From Herminiimonas sp. (GTDB taxonomy: Bacteria > Pseudomonadota > Gammaproteobacteria > Burkholderiales > Burkholderiaceae_D), in the NCBI GenBank assembly GCA_028292265.1, contig JAQGMR010000001.1, positions 1 through 64,000 of the forward strand: a stretch of 64,000 nucleotides of DNA, in the 5' to 3' direction. The position numbers were made by a program, and so were the translations under genes. A model generated the notes under the pieces. The model was not told the DNA's origin. It worked only from the letters and a program-made list of their open reading frames with translations, and searched no databases. Each line of letters opens with the position of its first letter. Position 1 is the stretch's first letter. Of this stretch, positions 24,808 through 32,675 are shown in pieces.

Positions 24808-25158
24808 ATGTCCTCTGAGAACCTCGTCAGCCAGGAAACATACAACCCGAATCATCTGCTGGATATCCTGATAGAGAGGCTGAATTTGAAGAACGACGCC
24901 GCTCTCTCACGTGCGCTCGAAGTGGCGCCACCCGTCATCAGCAAGATTCGCCATCGCCGCTTGCCAGTTGGGGCATCAATGCTCATCCGCATGCATGAAG
25001 TGAGCACCATGAGCGTTCGCGAATTGCGTGACCTGATGGGTGACCGCCGCACAAAATATCGCCTGTCCGATGCGCAGGGAAAACCCAAGCCAGTTCCCGG
25101 ACAGCCAATGGACTTGAGCCCGCAGCAGCCGTCGTCGTCCCAGCCACTCGCAAAGTAG
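24808..25158 (+). CDS. Small Cro/CI-like helix-turn-helix protein
   Basis: A 116-residue protein. Residues about 15-75 (NHLLDILIERLNLKNDAALSRALEVAPPVISKIRHRRLPVGASMLIRMHEVSTMSVRELRDLMG) fit a lambda-repressor-like helix-turn-helix, with recognition-helix-like PPVISKIRHRR. The C-terminal 35 residues are Pro/Gln/Ser-rich and disordered. Similar proteins occur singly in Oxalobacteraceae and Burkholderiaceae genomes without a known target. ATG 24808 lacks a strong ribosome binding site but matches the conserved start MSSENLVSQETYN. Confidence 0.7.
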   Translation: MSSENLVSQETYNPNHLLDILIERLNLKNDAALSRALEVAPPVISKIRHRRLPVGASMLIRMHEVSTMSVRELRDLMGDRRTKYRLSDAQGKPKPVPGQPMDLSPQQPSSSQPLAK

Positions 25159-25283
25159 ACCGGCGGGAAGGTCATCGATAGGGTGGGGAGATGCCGTCAA
25201 CCTCCGCCCGAACACGGCGCAAGGCCGCGTCATCGACTGCACGGATGAAAGCAGGAGACTGGACTGTCTGATGGAGGCCTGAG

Positions 25284-25742
25284 GTGAGGATGAACGATCC
25301 GTCAGCGGCGCGTAGTTCGCTCGCAGTCGCGCCGATATACCGGAGGCGAAGCGCGAGCCTCGCTGCCTTAATATGCTGCATGTCACTGCCCGGATGCGGC
25401 GGGGGCGAAGCGGGTGGTGGTGCCGGCGGCCCGGTCATTACTACGGCGGCGGTGCCATCGGCGTCCACCAATGGCACCGGTGTAACTGGCAGCATCAACC
25501 CTGCGACTTCTGCCACCCAAACGACACCAACGACACCAACGACGATAACTACAACCAATCAGCCGGTGGTCACCACCGGCATATTGCCTCCTTCCGGCGC
25601 CGCTATTTCGGTCCCCACCGGCGCGGCGGCGCTTGTTACAACGCCCAGCACGGGCGGCACGGTTAACCCGAGCGGCAGTACCGCGACAACGCAAGGCAAC
25701 ACCATCACCTCCGGTGGAAGCACCGCATCACCGGCATTTTAG
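25284..25742 (+). CDS. Thr/Gly-rich putative lipoprotein
   Basis: A 152-residue protein with a basic N-terminus, a hydrophobic segment and a lipobox LPGC (ALICCMSLPGCGGGEAGGG), predicting lipidation near residue 38. The rest is low complexity: Thr/Pro runs, then Gly/Ser/Thr. GTG 25284 is favoured because GGAGG lies 6 bases upstream; ATG 25290 is the alternative. The signal region would be long for a lipoprotein, so a later start is possible. No domain recognised; function unknown. Confidence 0.5.
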   Translation: MRMNDPSAARSSLAVAPIYRRRSASLAALICCMSLPGCGGGEAGGGAGGPVITTAAVPSASTNGTGVTGSINPATSATQTTPTTPTTITTTNQPVVTTGILPPSGAAISVPTGAAALVTTPSTGGTVNPSGSTATTQGNTITSGGSTASPAF

Positions 25743-25833
25743 GAGAAGCGGGGAAAAATCCGATAACATCATTGGTGCATTGGTGCTGGTAGCACCGCTT
25801 CGAGCCCGCTTCATTTCCTGCAGGACCCATACC

Positions 25834-26685
25834 GTGAAGACCCGTAGCATTCGCCGCATCCACGCGGCACAACAGGAAGACATCGCCGACCTGACTACGT
25901 GGCGCGCTCTGCCAACCTCACAGGTCGACATGATCGACCCGTTCCTCTTCCTGAACCATCACGGCCCCCAGGTTTACGCCCCGCGCAATCACGGACTGCC
26001 TTTTGGACCGCACCCGCATCGCGGGTTTGAAACAGTGACCTTCATTCTGGATGGCGACATTGCGCATCGCGACAGCGGCGGCCACGAAAGCGTCATCAGG
26101 CCAGACGGCATTCAGTGGATGACAGCGGGGCGGGGACTAGTTCATTCGGAAACCTCGTCCGCGGAATTCATGCGTGACGGCGGTCCGCTCGAAATACTGC
26201 AGCTGTGGATCAACCTGCCAGCCCGGCTAAAGATGACTACCCCGCGCTACGTTGGACTGCAGGCTGATGCGCTTCCGATGTTTGACGCCGACGGAGGCAA
26301 GGCCCGCATTCAGCTTGCGTCCGGTAGCTGGGACGGTCACCGCGGACCGATCGAAACCTTGATTGACGTCACCGTGATGACGTTGCGCATGCAGGCAACC
26401 GCAGTACTGACGCTACCGGTGGCTGCAGAGCGGAATGTCTTTTTCTATGTGGTGCGCGGCGTTGTGCGGGTCAATGGAAGCCAGGTGGAACGGCGCCATC
26501 TGGTCGAGTTCGACAACAACGGCGAGGGCCTGGAGATTCGGGCCGAACAGGATGCGCTGGTCCTGCTATGCCACGCGCTGCCGCTCGGCGAACCCGTGGT
26601 GTCGTATGGCCCCTTCGTGATGAATACGCGGGAAGAAATCCAGCAAGCCGTGCACGATTACCAGGCGGGCCTTTTCACCGCATAG
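25834..26685 (+). CDS. Pirin family protein
   Basis: A 283-residue pirin with two cupin domains. The N-terminal metal site is intact: HPHRGFETVTFILDGDIAHRDS with the His-X-His, later His and Glu of pirins, plus the signature DPFLFLNHHGP and GGIQWMTAGRGLVHSE-like block. The C-terminal domain is the usual pirin C domain (about 170-280). Bacterial pirins bind Fe and can have quercetinase activity or bind metabolic enzymes; the role here is unknown. GTG 25834 gives the normal start VKTRSIRRI; the open frame upstream to 25633 overlaps the lipoprotein gene and is not coding. Confidence 0.9.
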   Translation: MKTRSIRRIHAAQQEDIADLTTWRALPTSQVDMIDPFLFLNHHGPQVYAPRNHGLPFGPHPHRGFETVTFILDGDIAHRDSGGHESVIRPDGIQWMTAGRGLVHSETSSAEFMRDGGPLEILQLWINLPARLKMTTPRYVGLQADALPMFDADGGKARIQLASGSWDGHRGPIETLIDVTVMTLRMQATAVLTLPVAAERNVFFYVVRGVVRVNGSQVERRHLVEFDNNGEGLEIRAEQDALVLLCHALPLGEPVVSYGPFVMNTREEIQQAVHDYQAGLFTA

Positions 26686-26875
26686 CGCAGCTGTGCGAGG
26701 TGCGGGGTCGATCTCATGAGACCCGCAGCCTCGGCGCCGTTTGCGTGCAAAGCGCATGGTGGCTGCGTCCTGGTCTCTGGCCGCTTCCGGTCGACTTTAC
26801 CGGGTCGCCCTGAAGCCCACGCCAGTTTGGCCCTCATGCGTGATCCGAGCTCAGCATGGGTACCATGCGCGTGGT

Positions 26876-27202
26876 TTACTTCAAGGATGAAAATGCGGTC
26901 GGCGCCAGCAGGCTGTTCTCAATTCGCTGCACGATGATGCCCTCCGCTTCGGTCTCCGTGCGCTTCGCCAGCCAGCCGGCATCACTGGAGAATGCATTCC
27001 ACTTTTTTTCGCGTTCGGCCAGGCTTTCCCATTGCAGGAGATAGGTTAAGGCCTGGTTGCTCTCGCCAACCAGCGTGGTCCAGAACCCGACTTGGCGGAT
27101 GCCATATTTTTCCCAGAATTCAAGGGTAATGGTGTCGAAGCGGTTCAGCAGCGCTGGCAGGCGGCCTGGGGCACAGTGATAGATGCGCATCTCGTAGATC
27201 AT
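26876..27202 (-). CDS. NIPSNAP family protein
   Basis: A 108-residue single-domain NIPSNAP protein: MIYEMRIYHCAPGRLPALLNRF, then FWTTLVGESNQALTYLLQWESLAEREKKWNAF, the classic ferredoxin-like dimeric alpha/beta-barrel fold. ATG 27202 has an AGGAAGAG ribosome binding site. Bacterial members are often found near degradative enzymes and may bind or transform hydrophobic small molecules; the function is not established. Single gene. Confidence 0.9.
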   Translation of the reverse strand: MIYEMRIYHCAPGRLPALLNRFDTITLEFWEKYGIRQVGFWTTLVGESNQALTYLLQWESLAEREKKWNAFSSDAGWLAKRTETEAEGIIVQRIENSLLAPTAFSSLK

Positions 27203-27387
27203 CGGTTCTCTTCCTGATTTTGGTAATTGGCGGGCACCTGCTCGCGAGCGCGAAACAGGTGCTGCATGGACCTGGTGAATGCCCTGCAGGAAGTGTATCC
27301 GGAAAGCGGGTCGGTCTGCCTCAGGCCCTGATACTGACCTGAGGCCGCGTGCATCGCGCAGTGAGAAAGGTGTGCCGGAAAGGTGCG

Positions 27388-28452
27388 CTAGAGGACCCGA
27401 TTGAACCAGGCCATCGACAGCAAGGCCGACAGCAATGCCAGCACCGCCGCAATGGCCGACACGAGTGCGGTGATTTCAGTTGGCTTGCGTTCCAGCACCA
27501 GCCGGGAATTGAGCGTCTCATACACGCGGGTCAAGTCGACCGCTGAGCCGGCATAAAAATATTCGGCGTTAGTCACCTTCGCTATCTGCTTCAGCGATTC
27601 TTCGTCGAGTCGCACCCGCATGGACCAACCCTCCGCGGCGAGGATTTCACCGTTGGCCGTGCCGATGCCTACTGTATAGACCCGAACGCCGCGATCCGCC
27701 GCCATCTTCGCGGCTTCGAGCGGATCCGGTCCAGTGGTCGCCTGCCCGTCTGTCAAAAGGATGATGGCGGCTGATGTGTAGGAACCGGGCGGCACCGGTT
27801 TCGTCTCAGCCGCGGCCGGCTTTTGCGCCTGCTCGAGCGGCGTCCCGCGGGCAGCGTCCGCCGCACTGGAATGTGTGCGCCCACGCGGATTGGACGAACG
27901 AAGGTCGATCTCCATGTCAGGGAAAATCGTCTTCAATGAGACCAGGATTCCGCTGCCGACCGCAGTCGCCGGTTGGAGCTGGAAACGTTCGAGCGCGGCG
28001 ATCACTTCGTCCTTGTCCAGCGTCGGCGGCTGCACTAGCGACGCGGTGCCGGCAAAGGACACTACGCCCACCTTCGCGTTGCTCGGCTGCTTGGCTACAA
28101 AATTGCGGGCTGCCGCCTGTGCCGCTTCCAGCCGGCTCGGCGCAATGTCGGTGGCGCGCATGCTACCCGACACGTCAATGGCCAGGATGATCGTTTCATA
28201 TTGCGACGGCAGGGTTACCACTGCTGCCGGCCTTGCAACCGCGAGCAGCATGGCGCTTAGCGCAAGCAGAAACAGCGCCGGCGGCACATGACGACGCCAC
28301 CCTGGACCGTTTCCGATCGCCTCGCGAATAATGGACAGGCTGGCATAGCGGACCGCGTTCTTTTTCCGGCGCCGCAGAAACCAGACATAGGCAAACACCA
28401 CGAGCGGCAAGATGCCCAGCAGGGCAAGCATGCGAGGCCACAGGAATGTCAT
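27388..28452 (-). CDS. BatA-like VWA domain membrane protein
   Basis: A 354-residue protein with an N-terminal membrane segment pair (LALLGILPLVVFAYVWFL and ALFLLALSAMLLAVARPAAVV), a von Willebrand factor A domain with MIDAS motif DVSGSM (93-98) and the downstream ILLTDGQATTG, and a C-terminal membrane helix. An insertion of about 35 residues (RSSNPRGRTHSSAADAARGT...) interrupts the VWA fold. The same order is known in Bat/aerotolerance-type operons, where MoxR, DUF58 and VWA proteins assemble or protect envelope complexes. The start overlaps the DUF58 stop codon by 4 bases. Confidence 0.9.
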   Translation of the reverse strand: MTFLWPRMLALLGILPLVVFAYVWFLRRRKKNAVRYASLSIIREAIGNGPGWRRHVPPALFLLALSAMLLAVARPAAVVTLPSQYETIILAIDVSGSMRATDIAPSRLEAAQAAARNFVAKQPSNAKVGVVSFAGTASLVQPPTLDKDEVIAALERFQLQPATAVGSGILVSLKTIFPDMEIDLRSSNPRGRTHSSAADAARGTPLEQAQKPAAAETKPVPPGSYTSAAIILLTDGQATTGPDPLEAAKMAADRGVRVYTVGIGTANGEILAAEGWSMRVRLDEESLKQIAKVTNAEYFYAGSAVDLTRVYETLNSRLVLERKPTEITALVSAIAAVLALLSALLSMAWFNRVL

Positions 28453-29387
28453 GATTTCTCCAGATGCTGGGGCAGGCCGCCGCCGCTCGCCAACCTGGAA
28501 AAGCGGCGGCGCATGTCGGCGAAACGGAGGATCGCATCCAGCACGTCGTCATCGGTTGCAAGCTCCAGCGCATCAACGCCGGCGGCGCTGAAGGCGTCAC
28601 GTAGCGCGGTTTCGCGGCGCGCCGCGGCAGCGGCGAAACGGCTGCGGAAGGCTCGATCATGGGTGTCCACGAAAAGCTGCTCACCGGTTTCGGCATCCTG
28701 AACCACCAGAAGTCCGAGATCCGGCATCGACATTTCCAGTTCGTCATACAGGCGGATTGCAACTACCTCGTGGCGCATCGCCAGGCGCGCCAGGTCGCGC
28801 TCCCAGCCTGGCTCACTGATGAAGTCCGAAACGACGAATACCAGCGATCGACGCTTGATGGTTTCACTGGCCGTGCGCAACAGATCATGAAGGCGGGTCG
28901 GCGACGTAACAGTCTGCGATGGCCGGTGCAGTATGCGGTGCAGCAGGTGCAACACCTGATTGCGTCCGGACTTGGCGCTAATGACGGTATCTACCTTGCT
29001 GCCATACAGCAGCGCCCCGACCCGATTCCCGTGGCGTGAAAGAAGGCGCGCAAGGACAGCGACCACCTCCGTCGCCACGCCGGTCTTCTGGGTGCCGGAG
29101 CCAAAGTTGAGTGAGGGTGACAAGTCCATCAGGAACCACGCAGTAACGTCCCGCTCCTCATTGTAGACGCGGACATAGGGCGTATCCATGCGGGCGCTCA
29201 CGTTCCAGTCTATGTGACGCACGTCATCTTGCCAGGCGTATTCGCGCAAGTCGGCGAGGTCCACGCCGAAGCCTCGAAACAGCGAACGGTAATCACCATA
29301 GAGCAGGCCGTCCAGTCTACGGATGACAGTCCATTCCAGCCGCCGCAGGATGGACTCAGACGTTGATGTTGGTGTTGGTGTTGACAT
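28449..29387 (-). CDS. DUF58 domain-containing protein
   Basis: A 312-residue DUF58 protein. It contains the signature YAWQDDVRHIDWNVSARMDTPYVRVYNEERD and a degenerate VWA fold (WFLMDLSPSLNFG). There is no membrane anchor, so it is likely cytoplasmic. DUF58 proteins are near-constant partners of MoxR ATPases. The start at ATG 29387 lies 32 bases inside the MoxR gene, in another frame, at a GTTGGT-type short repeat that encodes Asn/Thr residues in MoxR and Thr/Pro in DUF58. It is tightly coupled in the operon. Confidence 0.9.
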   Translation of the reverse strand: MSTPTPTSTSESILRRLEWTVIRRLDGLLYGDYRSLFRGFGVDLADLREYAWQDDVRHIDWNVSARMDTPYVRVYNEERDVTAWFLMDLSPSLNFGSGTQKTGVATEVVAVLARLLSRHGNRVGALLYGSKVDTVISAKSGRNQVLHLLHRILHRPSQTVTSPTRLHDLLRTASETIKRRSLVFVVSDFISEPGWERDLARLAMRHEVVAIRLYDELEMSMPDLGLLVVQDAETGEQLFVDTHDRAFRSRFAAAAARRETALRDAFSAAGVDALELATDDDVLDAILRFADMRRRFSRLASGGGLPQHLEKS

Positions 29388-30396
29388 GGTCCTGCAGGCG
29401 TACATGAGTTTCGAGAGGGCGCTCCGGCGGCGGCAGATGCTGCATGATGCGGCGGATCAATGCGTCCGAGGTCAAGCCGTCGGAGAGCGCTTCATACGAG
29501 AGCGAGAGTCGATGTCGCAAAATGTCCGGCGCGATGTCGGTCAGGTCTTCGGGCAGTACATAGGTCCGTCCGCGCAAAAAGGCCAGCGCTCTTGCACCCT
29601 CGACAATCTGGATGGTGGCGCGCGGACTGGCGCCGTAGGTGAGGTACTGCGCGACGTTCGGGACGCCATGTCGGTCCGGAAAGCGCGTGGCCGAAACCAG
29701 ACGCACGGCGTATTGGACCAGTGAGGGATCCACATAGCCGGCGCGACACTCCCGTTGCAGCCCCGCCAGTTCTTCTGGAGTGGTGACAGCCGCCACGGTG
29801 TTGGCCACGCCAGTTACGCGGTTGACGATAACGAATTCTTCTTCCTCCGTCGGATATCCAACCAGCACCTTCATCATGAAGCGATCGACTTGCGCTTCCG
29901 GCAAGGGATAGGTGCCTTCGGTCTCAATGGGGTTTTGCGTCGCCATGACAAGAAAAGGACGCGGCACGGGATGGCTGACACCGGCGATCGTGACCTGGTA
30001 TTCCTGCATGACTTCCAGAAGGGCGCTCTGCACCTTGGCTGGCGCGCGGTTAATCTCGTCAGCGAGTAGCAGGTTTGCGAACACCGGCCCGAACGAGGTG
30101 GCGAACTCGCCCGTCCTCTGGTTATAGATGCGGGTTCCGACCAGATCGGCTGGCACGAGGTCCGGCGTAAACTGGATACGCCGGAACGTGCCGCGAACCG
30201 TCTTTGCCAGCGTGTTAATGGTGAGCGTCTTCGCTAAGCCGGGCACGCCCTCAACCAGTAAGTGTCCCTGCGCCAGCATGGCGACCAACACCCGTTCCAG
30301 GAAGTGGTCCTGACCGACCACAACCTTTTTCACCTCATAGAGGATCTGCTCCATCTGCAGCGCAACGTCCGTTCTTCCATTGGGTCTGTCGTTCAT
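29356..30396 (-). CDS. MoxR family AAA+ ATPase
   Basis: A 346-residue MoxR-type ATPase. Walker A GVPGLAKT (50-57), Walker B LLLADEINRAPAKVQSALLEVMQE, sensor ATQNPIETEGTYPLPEAQVDRF, and a C-terminal lid domain. MoxR ATPases act as chaperones in maturation of enzyme and envelope complexes together with VWA proteins. The start is set to ATG 30396 (MNDRPNGRTDVALQMEQIL); the frame extends upstream into the protease gene but homologues begin here. It follows the protease gene by 22 bases. Confidence 0.93.
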   Translation of the reverse strand: MNDRPNGRTDVALQMEQILYEVKKVVVGQDHFLERVLVAMLAQGHLLVEGVPGLAKTLTINTLAKTVRGTFRRIQFTPDLVPADLVGTRIYNQRTGEFATSFGPVFANLLLADEINRAPAKVQSALLEVMQEYQVTIAGVSHPVPRPFLVMATQNPIETEGTYPLPEAQVDRFMMKVLVGYPTEEEEFVIVNRVTGVANTVAAVTTPEELAGLQRECRAGYVDPSLVQYAVRLVSATRFPDRHGVPNVAQYLTYGASPRATIQIVEGARALAFLRGRTYVLPEDLTDIAPDILRHRLSLSYEALSDGLTSDALIRRIMQHLPPPERPLETHVRLQDHVNTNTNINV

Positions 30397-30418
30397 GAGT
30401 GGTCCAGGTTGACTGCAT

Positions 30419-31459
30419 TCAAAATGGCGATGTGCCAGCGGCCGCGGCAGCATTTTCAATCGGGACGGCAAAGCCGATACCGATAAAAACACCCTGGTCG
30501 GTCGGGTTCAGAATGGCGGTGACAATGCCCACCACTTCACCGTCCATCGTCGCTAGCGGACCGCCGGAGTTGCCCGGATTGGCCGCCGCATCGAACTGAA
30601 TAAGATTCGAGAGCACCTGTCCACGGTCCGGCGATCTGTACTCGCGTCCCAGGCCGGAGACCACACCAGCCGACACGGACGGCCCGATATCGAAGGGATA
30701 GCCGACGGCAATGACACGATCCCCTGGCGCCAGGTATTGGGTAGAACGCATGGTCGCGGCCACGAGGTCGTCCGGCAGGGTTTTGGCTTGCAGTACCGCC
30801 AGGTCGTTTTCAGGTTGGGTCCTGGTGACGATCGCTTCCGAAACCGTGCCATCATCGAAAACCACTTGCACCTTTTCCGAACCGGCAACCACGTGCAGGC
30901 TCGTAAGGATGACGCCCTTGTCGACGATCACGACACCGGTGCCGACACCCTTGACCTGATCCTTGTCGCTCAGCTTGTCATGGCCAAGCTGGCGCACCCG
31001 AACCACGGAACGCCGCAGTTGCCGGTAAGCCCTCGCTTCTGGCGAGGGCAGCACCGTGTGGTCGAGCGTGTGGGTGACGGACGCATCGATGTCCTTCTGC
31101 GTCAGGACAACCGACGGCGGCTGCACGGCGGCGTAACCCATCAGAAGGGCAATCAGCAATAGCGCAGCGAAGACCGAGATGGTGCGGTCGTGCCGGGCCA
31201 GGAAACTTGGGCGACGGTCAAGCGAAGGAACTGGCACAACAGGCGCAACCGGAACCCGGGTCGACCGGCCGGTGGCTTTGCGGCTATTGAAGTCGCTTGG
31301 GGAGGACGCCGGAGCTGGACCTGAGGCCGGACCGTGGTGTGCGCCCTGGTCTGTAGTGGAGGCGGCCCTCTGCACCAGGGAAGGCGGCACGGCGGAACGC
31401 GGCGTGGCCGACCGATCCATCTTGCGATTTGACCTGCTGTAAAGCGCAACTTTCTTCAT
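30419..31459 (-). CDS. Membrane-anchored trypsin-like serine protease (S1C/HtrA type)
   Basis: About 346 residues. The first ~90 are basic and Ser/Pro-rich and should be cytoplasmic. A single membrane helix (about 94-113) is followed by a chymotrypsin-fold protease with His189 (TSLHVVAG), Asp219 (ENDLAVL) and Ser298 (NPGNSGGP). No PDZ domain follows, unlike DegP or DegS: the protein ends right after the protease domain. It is the first gene of an operon with MoxR, DUF58 and VWA, an unusual partner. The start is uncertain: ATG 31459 lacks a good ribosome binding site, and ATG 31420 or upstream starts are possible. Confidence 0.83.
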   Translation of the reverse strand: MKKVALYSRSNRKMDRSATPRSAVPPSLVQRAASTTDQGAHHGPASGPAPASSPSDFNSRKATGRSTRVPVAPVVPVPSLDRRPSFLARHDRTISVFAALLLIALLMGYAAVQPPSVVLTQKDIDASVTHTLDHTVLPSPEARAYRQLRRSVVRVRQLGHDKLSDKDQVKGVGTGVVIVDKGVILTSLHVVAGSEKVQVVFDDGTVSEAIVTRTQPENDLAVLQAKTLPDDLVAATMRSTQYLAPGDRVIAVGYPFDIGPSVSAGVVSGLGREYRSPDRGQVLSNLIQFDAAANPGNSGGPLATMDGEVVGIVTAILNPTDQGVFIGIGFAVPIENAAAAAGTSPF

Positions 31460-31735
31460 GATGGGCACGCCTGGAAGGAGAATCCGCGGGAGCCCCGGCG
31501 ATGCGGGCACAGGTTGGACAGCGGGTTTCGTCCGATGCTCCGTCTCCCCGATCATTCTTTCGCTTTGTTGATGCGTCGCAAAAAGGCCGGGGGGCGTGCG
31601 CCTGCCATTCACATACATCCTTTGCCTGCGCGGGGTCCGACGCATCAGGCGCGGTACCCGGTCTGCCCCGAGGTCTGCGGTACCAGCCGGCCAGGTTTAA
31701 ACTTTGTGGCTCGGCCCCCTTCGCGGAGATGCACC

Positions 31736-32557
31736 ATGTCAAACACAAGAATGCCCGTCCTTTTCATCTCGCATGGCGGCGGTCCGTGGCCATGGGTCGA
31801 CGGACTGCGGGAGCAGTTTGCCGTAACAGAGAACGCATTACGCCAATTGCCGGCGCAGCTGCCGGCCGCCCCCACCGCAATTCTGGTCATCACGGGACAC
31901 TGGGAAGAACGCAACTTCACGGTCTCCACCTCGGAGCATCCAGGCATGGAATACGATTATTCCGGCTTTCCTCCGCACACCTACCAGTTGCGCTATCCGG
32001 CCCCCGGTTCACCCGCGCTGGCAGCGCGCGTGCAAGAGTTGCTGCGAGCGGCCGGCATGCCGGTCGAAGCCAATCCGCGGCGCGGCTTCGACCATGGGAC
32101 TTTCGTGCCGCTTGCGCTGATGTATCCCGACGCAAAGGTGCCGGTGGTCTTGCTGTCGCTGAAGTCCGGCTATGATCCGGCCGCCCATATCGCCGTGGGC
32201 CAGGCAATCGAACCGCTGCGCGAGGAGGGCGTTTTGATCCTGGGCAGCGGCCTGACCTATCACAACATGCGAGGCTTTCGTCGGCCCGAGTCGATGCCAG
32301 TGTCACGCCAGTTCGAGGACTATCTGAACGACGCAGTCACCCGGCCCGACCCGCGCGAGCGCAATCTCCAGTTGCTGCACTGGGACCAGGCGCCTGCCGC
32401 CCGGCTAGCACATCCGCGCGAAGACCATTTGCTGCCGCTGATGGTAGTGGCTGGCGCGGCAGGCAACAGTATCGGGTCCCGATTGTTCGTAGACGAAGCG
32501 CTCGACGTCGTAATGGCGAGTTACCGCTTCGATGACCCCACAGCAAGCGAAGGCTAA
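31736..32557 (+). CDS. Class III extradiol ring-cleavage dioxygenase, 4,5-DOPA dioxygenase type (YgiD-like)
   Basis: A 273-residue LigB-superfamily protein. Early MPVLFISHGGGPW, TGHWEE, and FDHGTFVPLALMYP carry the conserved His residues that bind the metal; GSGLTYHNMR is the late motif. The family (E. coli YgiD, plant DODA) cleaves catecholic rings such as L-DOPA; the native bacterial substrate is mostly unknown. ATG 31736 has GGAG and fits family starts. It stands divergent from the protease operon and upstream of the hydrolase gene, 118 bp away. Confidence 0.88.
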   Translation: MSNTRMPVLFISHGGGPWPWVDGLREQFAVTENALRQLPAQLPAAPTAILVITGHWEERNFTVSTSEHPGMEYDYSGFPPHTYQLRYPAPGSPALAARVQELLRAAGMPVEANPRRGFDHGTFVPLALMYPDAKVPVVLLSLKSGYDPAAHIAVGQAIEPLREEGVLILGSGLTYHNMRGFRRPESMPVSRQFEDYLNDAVTRPDPRERNLQLLHWDQAPAARLAHPREDHLLPLMVVAGAAGNSIGSRLFVDEALDVVMASYRFDDPTASEG

Positions 32558-32675
32558 CCGACCAGGCTGATGTCATCACCACAGAGTGATGATGCGGGGC
32601 CGCGGCCTGCCCTGTTGCATTCCGCCGCTGTTACTGTAATGTCCGGCTTACAAAACCAAAAGGGAGACTTCCACC

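Noticed and set aside
27318-27345. Inverted repeat GCCTCAGG/CCTGAGGC downstream of the VWA gene as terminator
   Set aside because: Perfect 8-bp arms but no T-run and 12-base loop; could be Rho-dependent or chance.
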